A stretch of 64,000 bases of DNA from Crocinitomicaceae bacterium (GTDB taxonomy: Bacteria; Bacteroidota; Bacteroidia; Flavobacteriales_D; Crocinitomicaceae): positions 1 through 64,000 of the forward strand of contig JAQVCM010000014.1 of NCBI GenBank assembly GCA_028689775.1, read 5' to 3'. The stretch's first letter is position 1. Each line of letters starts with the position of its first letter. Of this stretch, positions 52,134-61,306 are shown piece after piece. A program made the position numbers and the translations under genes. The notes beneath the pieces are model-generated. The model did not search any database. It worked only from the letters and a program-made list of their open reading frames with translations, and was not told the origin of the DNA.

Positions 52134-55100
52134 TCACGGAAGTGGCGTAACGGTTCCGTTTTCTCTTGGATTTACTTTGATTCCTCCGGCGTTTGGATCT
52201 ACTGTTGGTGTGCGATCGGGAGTGACAATCCTTGGAGATTTCGTCGGTGCTGGAGCCGGCTTAATTGGTTCTTTGGGCTTAACAACTGGACCTGGCTTTA
52301 CGGTTGGTTTTGCCGGTTTGATACTTGGTTTAATTGGGCGAATCAGACAAGAATTCTCAACTGTTCCAGCGGCATTGTTTGCCGTAACGAGTACATTGAT
52401 ATTTGAAATACCAACCTGAACTGGAATGCTGAAATTCAACTTACCAGCGACCATTTCGGTCTGTACATTGCTTACTAGCAACCCATTAACCTTAAAGATT
52501 GCTTGCGATGCATTGGTAATATTGGTAATATTTCCTTGGATTGTCGCAAAGCCAACGTTAAAACTTGCTGGACATCTTGCAGGATTTGTATAGGTAATCA
52601 CCGGTTTGTCAATCGTTGGTTTGTTTTCGTAAACAATCGTTGTTGTTTTACTATCTGTACCAACTCCATTCGTTCCAGTCACAACAATGACATTCGAGCC
52701 AACATTCAAGCTTGCTGAAAATTTCAAAACGGTTGTCGCAGGATTAAAATCGATGCGATTTACGATCACGCCATTTACTTTTACCTCAATTCCACTTTCA
52801 TCATTTACAAAACGGACATTTGCAACTGCAACATAAATCGCATTTCCTGTAACTTCTGGATTGGTACTTGGCGTTACAATTTCAACCACTGGTTTCATCA
52901 AATTCAAGTTCAATTCAAGTGTATTGCGATAGCTTACCTTCGTTTGTTTTTGATCTGTTCCATCTTGATTCGTTCCTTTTACCTCAATTGTAGTTGAACC
53001 CGCTGCGATTGGAATGTTCGCTTGAACGACTGAATTAGCAAAGGTGAAGTTGTTAAAAACAACGCCGTTTACTTTAACTTCTACTTGATTTTTAGAAGTA
53101 ACATTCAAAACCGTCGCTATGAAATTCACTTGATCGGTAGGTGACGCAAATGGACTCGAACTCGGACTTACAATCGAAACAATCGGTGGTTTTGGAGTTT
53201 GTACAGTCGCTTGACGATAAATGACCGTCGTTTGTTTTTGATCCGTTCCATCTTGATTGGTACCTCTCACTTCAATTTCCGTAAAACCAGTTGCGCTGGT
53301 CAACGGAATGTTCATGCTTAAGGTATTATTGATAAACAAGAAATTGGTATTCACTTGTCCGTTAATCTTCAATTCTACCTGACTTCTCGAACTCACGTGC
53401 TGAACGTTTGCAACAAACATCACTTGTGCTTCCGTTGAATTATAAGGATTCACATTTGGCGAAGTAATTGTTACCACCGGCGGATTTGGCATGTATGCAA
53501 TCGGCTTGCGGTAATTGATAATCGTTTGCTTTTGATCCGTTCCATCGGAATTCGTTCCTTTTACATCTATCACAGTTGCTCCTGGTGCCAAAGATACTAG
53601 CAGGTTTACGGTTGAATTGATGAATGTAAAATTCGTGGTCACTTGACCGTTTACCTTTACTTCAACTTGATTTTTAGCACTTACATTGAAAACCGTTGCA
53701 AGTACATTTACCTGTCCTTCAGCCGTACTGTACGGATTTACATTTGGCGAAGTAATCGTTACTACAGGTGGATTTTTAGCTGTTCGTTCATAGACCACAA
53801 TCATCGTCGCTTGCGCAGATCCTGCTGTGTTTGTTCCTGTAATTTCAAATACATTTTGACCAAAATTCAACGAAACTGTACTTCTGAAATCTTGTGTTGC
53901 AGGATTGAAGGTGAAGTTTGTATTGATTTGTCCATTTTGTTTGAAGGTAACATTCTGAATGTTGGAAACGTGATTTACTTTTGCCTCCAAAATGACAGTC
54001 GGCACATTTGAATTATAGGGACTACTGCTTGGATTCACATAATAAACAGTCGGCGGAGTTTGAGGTGTTGACGGTGGATTTTGAACCGTTGGCTTGCGAT
54101 AAATAATAGTCGTTTGCTTCTGATCTGAACCATCTTGATTTGTTCCTTTGATATCAACAATCGTTGTTCCACTCGCCAATTGAAGATTTAAACTCACGTT
54201 TGTATTGATGAATGTAAAATTCGTCGTTACTTGTCCATTGACTTTAACCTCTACTTGATTTTTAGAACTCACGTTTAAAACCGTTGCCAAGATGTTCAAA
54301 TTATCTTGCGACGCAGTGTACGGATGGGCAGACGGACTTGTAATCGTTACAACCGGTGGCTTGATTGCTTCTCTCGAGAAAATAATAATCGTCGTCGCTT
54401 GCGCAGTTCCATCTTGGTTTGTTCCAATGATTTCAAATACATTTTGTCCGCTTGCCAAATTCACATTACTTCTAAAATCTTTGCTTGAAGCGTTGTATGT
54501 GAAATTATAATTTACTTGACCATTTTGTTTAAACGTAATGTTCTGCTTGTTTACCACATGGAAAACCTTCGCATCTAAAACCGTTGTTGGCGCAGCATTG
54601 TATGATGGACTATATCCTGGATTTGTAAAATAAACGATTGGCGGTTGATTTTGATTCTGAACTGGCGGCGGTGGCGTACTTTCACGACTATAAATAAGAA
54701 TCGTTGTTTTAGAATCTACACCCACATCATTGGTTCCTGTCAGTTGTACCACATTGGTTCCATAATTCAAATTCAAGCTTGCTTTTACTTTTTTATTCGT
54801 CGTATTGAATGTGAAATTATTAATCACACTTCCATTTAGTTCCAGTCGAACTTGATTTTTCAAATCCACGTTCAAAACCGTTCCTTCCAATTGGAAAACA
54901 TCACTATAAACGGTTCTTGGAGAGGTAGACGGATTCTGGAAACTAACTACTGGCGGAACTGGATCTGGTTTTCTGTAAATCAAATTCGTCACGGCTCTAT
55001 CCGAACCGTAAACATTTCGTCCAGTAACTTCAAAGTTATTCACACCTTCAATCAAGTCAACTTGCGCGGATATATTTCCGCTGGATGCATTGAACGCAAA

Positions 55101-56114
55101 TGCTTTAATTTCTTTTCCGTTGTGCATAAAAGTGATATCCTCTTTTCTGTCTACATTCTTAACTTCAGCCTTTACATTGTATAATTTAAAGGTAGTTGTT
55201 GTTCCAGGTTGACTTGGATCCGTAAAACGAACTGTTGGTGGTTGCATTTCGTTGTTGCGGTCTATGTTGTTATTTGTATGCGTTGTAGTGCGATCATTTT
55301 TTCTTGATTTGATGTGAAACTGAAGGTAAATGCTGGTATAATGATACCAATCATTTTTGATGAAACTTCCTTGATCTTTTACACCATCAAAGTAATCCAA
55401 ACCTGTAAAAGTTGTCTTGTGCTCAATTCCAGCCGTAAAACGTGGTGCAATTTGACGTCCAATTCCGAAACCAATACTTGGTAAAACTTCCACATTCATT
55501 TTGCCCTTTGTAGAACCATCTAAAATCGTTTCGTCGGTTCCATCTAGCATCGCCCTATATTCCTTTTTGGACAATTTCTCTTCCCAAGAAGCAAAATCGT
55601 ACATTTTTGTCTCATTTCCAGTCGTTTGCAAGTAATTTCCCTCAGCACGAAACCACGTATATCCAATGCCTCCAAAGACATAAATATCATTTCCTGTTCG
55701 TTCTTTGATCGAATTCAAATGCAAAACCAATTCAAGTGATAATCGGGTAGCAGTAGTTCCAAAATTTCGAAAAGCAAAACCTAAACTATCTTTGTAATTC
55801 GTTAGACCAGAACTCAATGCTTCATTCGAAATGGTAAAATCAGTACGTTTTGTATCGACTCCCTGCCAATCTCCGTGTAAGAATCTACCACGAATATCAA
55901 AGCTTAATTTCTTACCATAATTATAGTTAAAGGATCTTCCGAGCGTCAAGCCAAGTCCAAAACCAGTTTTACTTTGCACGTCCGTTGTGTGCCAAGTTCC
56001 ACCAGCATTTAATCCCCAAAACCACTTTGAATTGTTGTCATAATCAAGGATTTGACTGTTCAAATTGGTTGAAAGAAAAAGAATACCGATTAAAAGTGTA
56101 ATAATTCTTCTCAT
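52134..56114 (-). CDS. Large surface protein: N-terminal barrel plus ten Ig-like repeats
   Basis: A 1326-residue protein with a signal peptide (MRRIITLLIGILFLSTNLNSQ), an N-terminal outer-membrane barrel-like domain (about 22-280; FGLGLTLGRSFNYNYGKKLSFDIRG split in strands, ending IYLQFHIKSRK), then ten repeats of about 90-100 residues (about 290-1235). Each repeat opens PPxVxxTxPS or similar, has a KNQVEVKVNG-type strand, NFTF, and closes GTNQDGxDxKQTxIxYR. The tail (about 1240-1326) is rich in proline and lysine (PIKPSIKPAKPTVKPG). No type A or B T9SS signal is visible. Likely an adhesin-like or structural outer-membrane protein; function unknown. It is divergent from the T9SS cargo/SprF pair. 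Confidence 0.75.
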   Translation of the reverse strand: MRRIITLLIGILFLSTNLNSQILDYDNNSKWFWGLNAGGTWHTTDVQSKTGFGLGLTLGRSFNYNYGKKLSFDIRGRFLHGDWQGVDTKRTDFTISNEALSSGLTNYKDSLGFAFRNFGTTATRLSLELVLHLNSIKERTGNDIYVFGGIGYTWFRAEGNYLQTTGNETKMYDFASWEEKLSKKEYRAMLDGTDETILDGSTKGKMNVEVLPSIGFGIGRQIAPRFTAGIEHKTTFTGLDYFDGVKDQGSFIKNDWYHYTSIYLQFHIKSRKNDRTTTHTNNNIDRNNEMQPPTVRFTDPSQPGTTTTFKLYNVKAEVKNVDRKEDITFMHNGKEIKAFAFNASSGNISAQVDLIEGVNNFEVTGRNVYGSDRAVTNLIYRKPDPVPPVVSFQNPSTSPRTVYSDVFQLEGTVLNVDLKNQVRLELNGSVINNFTFNTTNKKVKASLNLNYGTNVVQLTGTNDVGVDSKTTILIYSRESTPPPPVQNQNQPPIVYFTNPGYSPSYNAAPTTVLDAKVFHVVNKQNITFKQNGQVNYNFTYNASSKDFRSNVNLASGQNVFEIIGTNQDGTAQATTIIIFSREAIKPPVVTITSPSAHPYTASQDNLNILATVLNVSSKNQVEVKVNGQVTTNFTFINTNVSLNLQLASGTTIVDIKGTNQDGSDQKQTTIIYRKPTVQNPPSTPQTPPTVYYVNPSSSPYNSNVPTVILEAKVNHVSNIQNVTFKQNGQINTNFTFNPATQDFRSTVSLNFGQNVFEITGTNTAGSAQATMIVVYERTAKNPPVVTITSPNVNPYSTAEGQVNVLATVFNVSAKNQVEVKVNGQVTTNFTFINSTVNLLVSLAPGATVIDVKGTNSDGTDQKQTIINYRKPIAYMPNPPVVTITSPNVNPYNSTEAQVMFVANVQHVSSRSQVELKINGQVNTNFLFINNTLSMNIPLTSATGFTEIEVRGTNQDGTDQKQTTVIYRQATVQTPKPPIVSIVSPSSSPFASPTDQVNFIATVLNVTSKNQVEVKVNGVVFNNFTFANSVVQANIPIAAGSTTIEVKGTNQDGTDQKQTKVSYRNTLELNLNLMKPVVEIVTPSTNPEVTGNAIYVAVANVRFVNDESGIEVKVNGVIVNRIDFNPATTVLKFSASLNVGSNVIVVTGTNGVGTDSKTTTIVYENKPTIDKPVITYTNPARCPASFNVGFATIQGNITNITNASQAIFKVNGLLVSNVQTEMVAGKLNFSIPVQVGISNINVLVTANNAAGTVENSCLIRPIKPSIKPAKPTVKPGPVVKPKEPIKPAPAPTKSPRIVTPDRTPTVDPNAGGIKVNPRENGTVTPLP

Positions 56115-56161
56115 AATGTCGTTATTTATAGATTAGGAAATTTCCATTGAAAATAATGTGC

Positions 56162-56169
56162 CAAAATTA
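56162..56169 (-). promoter_or_regulatory. -7 promoter element of the large surface-protein gene
   Basis: TAATTTTG on the minus strand, 47 nt upstream of the ATG at 56114. Confidence 0.5.
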
Positions 56170-56233
56170 CGAATCTTTTATTTGATGCATATAAATTCCT
56201 CAATCAGATGCAGATAAATCCTCATAAAAAGAG

Positions 56234-56241
56234 TAGTTTTG
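56234..56241 (+). promoter_or_regulatory. -7 promoter element of the T9SS cargo/SprF unit
   Basis: TAGTTTTG, 22 nt upstream of the ATG at 56264; divergent from the element at 56162. Confidence 0.5.
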
Positions 56242-56263
56242 TTGAAAAGTTAAGCCTTACAGG

Positions 56264-57559
56264 ATGAGTCCTTTCAAAAAAGTTAATCTTTTATTAATTC
56301 TTTTAACAGCCTTTCAAAACCTGGTTTTTGGACAAGCTGCTTACAACAATTGTGACCAAGCATTAGCGCTGTGTCCACAAAAGACAGAATTTATTTCCAA
56401 CATTGGAGCAGATAAAAGTTTATGCAATTTTTGCGAAGATGACTTTACCGCTTGTTTCACACCCAACAATACGATTTGGATGACATTTGAAACCAACGCA
56501 ACTGGTGGAGACGTCAATGTAACCTTTAGTAACCTTCAATTTCAAGTCAATCCAAATCAAGGAAATCAAATTCAAGCAACTGTTTTTGAGGCGCTTGCAC
56601 CTTGCGATGGAACAACTTATACGGCTGTAGGAACTTGCGTTACCACTGCCACCAACTTTTTCAACGTCAGTGCTCTCGGATTAAATGCAAACACGACGTA
56701 TTACGTGGTGGTTAACGGTGCGAAAAACGGAGGTGCGACCATTGCTGCAGAAGTTTCGATGAATGTTGACATCAGTGGTAGCGGAATCGATCGCTTGGTT
56801 CCTTTCGTCAGCGTCGGCGTTTTTAACGACACCTTATGTCAAGGTGAAACCTATACATTTTACACGCTACTTACCAACTGTTCTGGCGCTTCCTCCTTCA
56901 ATTGGTACATCAATGGCGATTTGGTTGCCGTATCCGATTCCACTTATTTTGAAACATCAGCCATCCAAAATGGCGACATCGTAACAGTTTCTAATTCTTG
57001 TTTTGGTCAATGTCCGGTTGAAGTAAGCGCGAGCACAATGCCACTTGTTGTGACTTCTGTCCAAGTCAACGCAGGCATCGATACCACCATCAAACAAGGA
57101 GAGTCCGTTCAATTGAATGGAACGACCAACGGAACCAGCTATTCTTGGTCGCCCGCATTTTCACTCAGTTCGCCCAGCATTCAAAATCCAATTGCCGTTC
57201 CGGATGTTACCACAACCTATACTTTGACGGCGACTTTAGACGGTTGTTCCAACTCCGATGCAATGACTGTTTTCGTGGACGAAACCTTGGAGATCACCAA
57301 CACTTTCACTCCAAATGGAGATGGATACAACGATACTTGGAAAATTCCAGCATTGGATAAATACCCAAACTGCTTGGTTCAAATCTTTGATCGTTGGGGA
57401 CAAATGTTGTATCAAACAACAGGTTACGGTGACAAAAAAGCGTGGGACGGAACCTCCAAAGGAAAACCAATGGAAGCAAGTGTTTATTTTTATGTCATTG
57501 AAGTTCGAAACTCAGATTTCCCAAAACCGATTCGCGGATCAATAACCTTGGTCCGATGA
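56264..57559 (+). CDS. T9SS type B cargo protein (gliding motility-associated C-terminal domain)
   Basis: A 431-residue secreted protein with a signal peptide (about 1-23, ending VFGQ). The N-terminal half is a cysteine-containing beta domain (ALCPQKTEFISNIGADKSLC; CFTPNNTIWMTFET), a PKD/Ig-like region follows (about 268-340; AGIDTTIKQGESVQLNG), and the last 90 residues form the type B C-terminal signal: ITNTFTPNGDGYNDTWKI, VQIFDRWGQMLYQ, WDGTSKGKPMEASVYFYVIEV. Type B cargo needs a PorP/SprF partner, and one is encoded directly downstream with a 4-nt overlap. The protein is probably an adhesin or surface component. Confidence 0.92.
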   Translation: MSPFKKVNLLLILLTAFQNLVFGQAAYNNCDQALALCPQKTEFISNIGADKSLCNFCEDDFTACFTPNNTIWMTFETNATGGDVNVTFSNLQFQVNPNQGNQIQATVFEALAPCDGTTYTAVGTCVTTATNFFNVSALGLNANTTYYVVVNGAKNGGATIAAEVSMNVDISGSGIDRLVPFVSVGVFNDTLCQGETYTFYTLLTNCSGASSFNWYINGDLVAVSDSTYFETSAIQNGDIVTVSNSCFGQCPVEVSASTMPLVVTSVQVNAGIDTTIKQGESVQLNGTTNGTSYSWSPAFSLSSPSIQNPIAVPDVTTTYTLTATLDGCSNSDAMTVFVDETLEITNTFTPNGDGYNDTWKIPALDKYPNCLVQIFDRWGQMLYQTTGYGDKKAWDGTSKGKPMEASVYFYVIEVRNSDFPKPIRGSITLVR

Positions 57560-58482
57560 TGAAATTAGGTTTTTTACTTTTCTTCTCCTTATTTTCTCTT
57601 TCTGTTTCTGGACAGCAATTGCCTCAACATTCGCAATGGTTTTGGAATCAACTGAACTTAAATCCAGCACATTCGGGTATCAAACCGTGTGTGGAAGCAA
57701 AAACGCAAGTCAGAGCGCAATATCTAGGACTTGAAGGCGCTCCAAATTCAGGAAACTTTAGTATTTCACTCCCAATTCCAACAACTAGAAAACGTTTCCT
57801 AGGAACCAGACAAGGTGTAGGAATGATTTTTGAACGTGATCAAATCGGACCATTTTCAGGAAATCGATTCAATTTCAGCTATGCGGTTCACATGAACTTT
57901 ACTCAAAACACCAGACTTTCCATTGGAATTGGAGCTGGAATCAAACAATGGTCATTCAACAAACAAAAAAGCACTACCTTGACTTACGATCCGTTGGTTC
58001 AAGAAAATGCGACTGCTTTAACTCCCGATGCCAACATTGGTTTATGGTGGAATGGAGAGAACTATTATTTAGGACTTGCATTCAACGAGTTGACTCGAAA
58101 TCGATGGAACAACATTTCAGATGATTCTCGTTTTAAAATACATTACTCGTTGAGCGGCGCTTACCGTTGGATTGCGAGAGATGGAATAACTTTAATTCCT
58201 TCCATGATGTTGCGTTTCCCTCCAAAAAGTAAAATTTCTGCTGACCTCAGTTTGTTGGTTGATTTTAAAAATCAAGTTGGAATTGGACTCGGCATTCGAA
58301 ATACAGATGCAATCATGGCATATCTGAATGTTAAAATCAAAGAGCAATTTCAAATCGGTTATTCCTTTGATTATGTCATTTCACCAATTGGTGGAAATCA
58401 GTTTTTTAGCCACGAAATTTCAGTGACTTTAAATGGCTGTAAAGTTTACAGTCCAACAGCGACAGGTTGTCCCCTATTTTAA
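57556..58482 (+). CDS. PorP/SprF-family type IX secretion membrane protein
   Basis: A 308-residue outer-membrane barrel protein of the PorP/SprF family with a signal peptide (about 1-20, ending SGQ) and the family opening QLPQHSQWFWNQLNLNPAHSG. Other conserved elements are GVGMIFERDQIGPFSGNRFNFSYAVHM read in strands, and RIHYSLSGAYRW-type segments. Such proteins retain or help export the type B cargo encoded next to them, as SprF does for SprB. The start codon overlaps the cargo stop (ATGA), showing translational coupling. Confidence 0.92.
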   Translation: MMKLGFLLFFSLFSLSVSGQQLPQHSQWFWNQLNLNPAHSGIKPCVEAKTQVRAQYLGLEGAPNSGNFSISLPIPTTRKRFLGTRQGVGMIFERDQIGPFSGNRFNFSYAVHMNFTQNTRLSIGIGAGIKQWSFNKQKSTTLTYDPLVQENATALTPDANIGLWWNGENYYLGLAFNELTRNRWNNISDDSRFKIHYSLSGAYRWIARDGITLIPSMMLRFPPKSKISADLSLLVDFKNQVGIGLGIRNTDAIMAYLNVKIKEQFQIGYSFDYVISPIGGNQFFSHEISVTLNGCKVYSPTATGCPLF

Positions 58483-58544
58483 TTTGAGATGAGAATTTGA
58501 TGTCGGAATGACGAAATTCAGATTTTAATGGTGTTCTTTAAAAA

Positions 58545-58576
58545 TGGTAGAGACAACTTTAATCGCGCCTCTACCA
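58545..58576. repeat. Decayed GGTAGAG/CTCTACC hairpin
   Basis: TGGTAGAG and CTCTACCA form an 8-bp stem with TTAATCGCG in the loop region. It resembles the widespread bacterial hairpin family GTAGAGACGCG...CGCGTCTCTAC (from memory), here degenerate. A TCGGAATGAC phrase shared with the 51.5-kb elements lies just upstream (58503-58512). Confidence 0.65.
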
Positions 58577-58595
58577 GCTAAAATTTTTCAATTTC

Positions 58596-59684
58596 TTAGA
58601 AAAAATCACCGCTATTCTCCATCATTGGAGCAAAATATTTTTTCAAATTTTGTTCATCATTTTTATTCAAGATCATCAGCATGTTGTCTGATTCTACGAT
58701 GATGTGATTGTCCAAACCTTCAATCAAAGCCAATTTGTTATCTGGTAAATTGACGATGCAATTGCTGGAATTTATCATGTATACGTTTTTCCCAATGACT
58801 GCATTGTTGTTGTAATCTTTCTCCAAATGCGTGTACAAACTTCCCCAAGTTCCCAAATCAGACCAATCAAAATTTGCAAGGACGACATCTACATTCTTCG
58901 CATTTTCCATCACTGCAAAATCGATGGAGATGTCTTCGCATTTTTCAAAACTGGAATTGACAGCTGCCTGTTCATTTTCTGAATTAAAAGGAATTACTTC
59001 TTTCGAAAAAAGTTGGTATAAATCTGGCTTAAATTTTTCCAAGGCTGTTAAAATCGTGGTGGTTGTCCACACAAAAATTCCAGAATTCCAGTAATAATTT
59101 CCGGACTTCAAAAACAACTCAGCAACTTCGCGGTCTGGCTTCTCTGTAAAATGTCTTACTTCCCGAACTTGTCCGCCAATGATGTCTCCTTTCTCGCCAA
59201 ATTCAATGTATCCGTAACCCGTATCAGCCCGTGTTGGTTTGATTCCTAGAGTCACCAAACGATCACTTTTATTTGCTGCATCGATGGCAATTTCCAAAAT
59301 CTCTACAAATTTATCTTCCTTCATAATCAAATGGTCCGAAGGTGCCACAATCAAGGTCGCTTTTGGATTGATGGAATTAATTTTCGAAGCTGCATACGCA
59401 ATACAAGGAGCCGTATTTTTGCGCTCTGGCTCAGTTAATATCTGACTTTCAGAGATTTGAGGAAGTTGTTCTTTTACTAAATCAACATAATCTTTGTTGG
59501 TCAAAATGTAAATATGCGTTGTTGGCGCTAATAAACTCATGCGCTCAAAAGTCATTTGCAACAACGATTTCCCAATTCCCAAGACATCTAAAAACTGCTT
59601 TGGTTTTTTTGGAGTCGACATCGGCCAAAAGCGGCTTCCAATTCCGCCAGCCATGATTACACAATAATTATTTTCTTGTATCAT
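58596..59684 (-). CDS. manC: Mannose-1-phosphate guanylyltransferase
   Basis: A 362-residue nucleotidyltransferase making GDP-mannose from mannose 1-phosphate and GTP, the precursor for mannose and fucose in surface glycans. The pyrophosphorylase signature GGIGSRFWPMSTPKKPKQFL is at the N-terminus; LTEPERKNTAPCIAYAA, VAPSDHLI, GYGYIEFG and FTEKPD complete the active site. The C-terminus has the left-handed helix only; the isomerase domain of longer two-domain ManC proteins is absent. The start codon follows the SprT-like stop with no gap. Possibly serves the polysaccharide locus at 32-46 kb. Confidence 0.94.
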   Translation of the reverse strand: MIQENNYCVIMAGGIGSRFWPMSTPKKPKQFLDVLGIGKSLLQMTFERMSLLAPTTHIYILTNKDYVDLVKEQLPQISESQILTEPERKNTAPCIAYAASKINSINPKATLIVAPSDHLIMKEDKFVEILEIAIDAANKSDRLVTLGIKPTRADTGYGYIEFGEKGDIIGGQVREVRHFTEKPDREVAELFLKSGNYYWNSGIFVWTTTTILTALEKFKPDLYQLFSKEVIPFNSENEQAAVNSSFEKCEDISIDFAVMENAKNVDVVLANFDWSDLGTWGSLYTHLEKDYNNNAVIGKNVYMINSSNCIVNLPDNKLALIEGLDNHIIVESDNMLMILNKNDEQNLKKYFAPMMENSGDFF

Positions 59685-60320
59685 TTATTCGTTTTTTAAT
59701 GGAATTACTTCCGATAATGCGTGTACCAGGTATTTTTTAGAATTGCTCATGTCTTCACAAACATACCTTCTTCTTCTCAAATCTCCTTTCAAGAATTGTT
59801 TTCCTTGCAAAGCAAATGTACTGTTTTTAGGTAAACTTTCCAGTAAAACCATTCCCGTATCTTGTTCATCATACCGTTTTAAAACGCGAGACAATTGAAT
59901 ATCAGAGCAGGAAGAAGCTTTGGTATTGGTCAACGAATTAACCAATGCGTTCTGAATATCAACCGGAAGTAAACCCGTATCAATGGCCGGAACAAGTAAC
60001 TTTCTAAAAGTCCGTTTCCACTCTTCACCGTGTGGTTTCACAGTCGAACCATATTCATTAAACGTTTGCAAATGAGCAAATTCGTGCAAAGTTGTGATCA
60101 AAAAAGAATATTTATTCAAATCTCCATTGACCGTAATTTGGTGTTTATCTCCGTTAAAAGAAGCTCTAAAATCTCCTAACTTGGTACTTCTAGGCGGAAC
60201 AATTTTGAACTTAACTGGAGTAGAAAACAATAAATCAGCAACCATTTCTTCGAATCCAGTCGGCAGAAATGCAGTCAAACTTGCGGTCGTCTTTTGTTTT
60301 TTAATTTCTCTCGAGGTCAT
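59685..60320 (-). CDS. SprT-like zinc metallopeptidase-domain protein
   Basis: A 211-residue protein with a SprT-like domain: the zinc motif HEFAH lies in ITTLHEFAHLQTF (about 97-101), and HGEEWKRTFRKLL supplies the third histidine. In eukaryotic SPRTN this fold degrades DNA-protein crosslinks; bacterial SprT-like proteins are mostly uncharacterised. The C-terminal part (about 165-211) has short RRRRYVCED strands without a clear zinc ribbon. It is the first gene of a two-gene unit with manC, abutting it exactly; the pairing has no obvious functional reason. Confidence 0.88.
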   Translation of the reverse strand: MTSREIKKQKTTASLTAFLPTGFEEMVADLLFSTPVKFKIVPPRSTKLGDFRASFNGDKHQITVNGDLNKYSFLITTLHEFAHLQTFNEYGSTVKPHGEEWKRTFRKLLVPAIDTGLLPVDIQNALVNSLTNTKASSCSDIQLSRVLKRYDEQDTGMVLLESLPKNSTFALQGKQFLKGDLRRRRYVCEDMSNSKKYLVHALSEVIPLKNE

Positions 60321-60396
60321 TTCGTTTCAAATGGATGCTTTATTTAAATTTTAGGTGCTAAATCAATAAAAATGAACCTTTCAATTAAAAATTCAT

Positions 60397-60434
60397 TTCA
60401 GTTTAACTGACTTTTAAAGGTCGTTTAAACTGAA
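60397..60434. repeat. Hairpin in the divergent SprT/mlaE spacer
   Basis: TTCAGTTTAA and TTAAACTGAA form a 10-bp perfect stem with an inner GAC/GTC pair. It lies between two divergent genes (starts at 60320 and 60560) and could be an operator; it has no T run. Confidence 0.5.
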
Positions 60435-60559
60435 TTTAAATTCTTTTCGGTATCCCAAAATATTTTAAACCCAAATTTAGTTAAGAAAAATGACGATATT
60501 CAAGAAAACTGTATTTTTATTAGCCTTGAAAAGGAAATTATAGCTTAATTTAGCGGTCA

Positions 60560-61306
60560 GTGAAAAAAATACTAGAAAACATAGGAAAATACTGCTTCAT
60601 GCTTTGGGTTATATTCTCCAAACCAGAGAAGTTTAGCATATTTCGCAAGCGAACATTTCAGGAAATGCAAGCCATCGGTGTGAACTCCTTGCCGATTGTG
60701 GCATTGATGTCCGTTTTTATTGGTGGTGTAATTGCGTTGCAAACGGCATCCAACATGGACAATCCGATTCTTCCTGATTATACCATCGGATATATTACCC
60801 GATCGAGCACGATTTTGGAACTTTCTCCAACGATTATCTCCTTAATTTTAGCAGGGAAAGTTGGTTCAAACGTTGCTTCTGAAATTGGAACCATGCGCAT
60901 CACCGAACAAATTGATGCCTTGGAAATCATGGGTGTCAACTCGTTGACTTTTTTGGTTTTACCGAAAATCATTGCTGCCATCATCTTCTTTCCAATTCTG
61001 ATTACTTTTTCGATGACATTGGCCATTTTAGGAGGATGGATTTCTCTTTTACTTGCTGATTTATCAAACACTGAAACCTATGTGCTCGGAATTCGCTATT
61101 TCTTTAAAGTCGGTGACATTGTGTATGCATTGACCAAAACAGTTGTTTTCGGTTTTTTAATTGTTTCTATCTCTTCTTTTTACGGATATTACGCCAAAGG
61201 CGGATCGCTTGATGTTGGTCGCTCTTCTACGCAAGCAATTGTAAGCAGTAGTGTTGCCATCTTAATTGCAAACTTTTTACTCACTCAAATGATTTTATTA
61301 GCATGA
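60560..61306 (+). CDS. mlaE: MlaE-family lipid ABC transporter permease
   Basis: A 248-residue permease of the MlaE/YrbE family, the membrane part of the Mla-type phospholipid transporter that maintains outer-membrane lipid asymmetry. Typical segments are FQEMQAIGVNSLPIVALMSVFIGGVIALQ (read in parts), ILELSPTIISLILAGKVGSNVASEIGTMRITEQIDALEIMGVN (in parts) and the C-terminal spans. The start is GTG; the first downstream ATG would remove the conserved N-terminal helix. The ATPase gene overlaps by 4 nt. The substrate-binding MlaD-type gene is not in the window. Confidence 0.93.
   Translation: MKKILENIGKYCFMLWVIFSKPEKFSIFRKRTFQEMQAIGVNSLPIVALMSVFIGGVIALQTASNMDNPILPDYTIGYITRSSTILELSPTIISLILAGKVGSNVASEIGTMRITEQIDALEIMGVNSLTFLVLPKIIAAIIFFPILITFSMTLAILGGWISLLLADLSNTETYVLGIRYFFKVGDIVYALTKTVVFGFLIVSISSFYGYYAKGGSLDVGRSSTQAIVSSSVAILIANFLLTQMILLA

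Noticed and set aside
52177..55184. Several plus-strand frames opposite the large repeat protein
   Set aside because: They recur with the repeats of the minus-strand gene and are antisense shadows.
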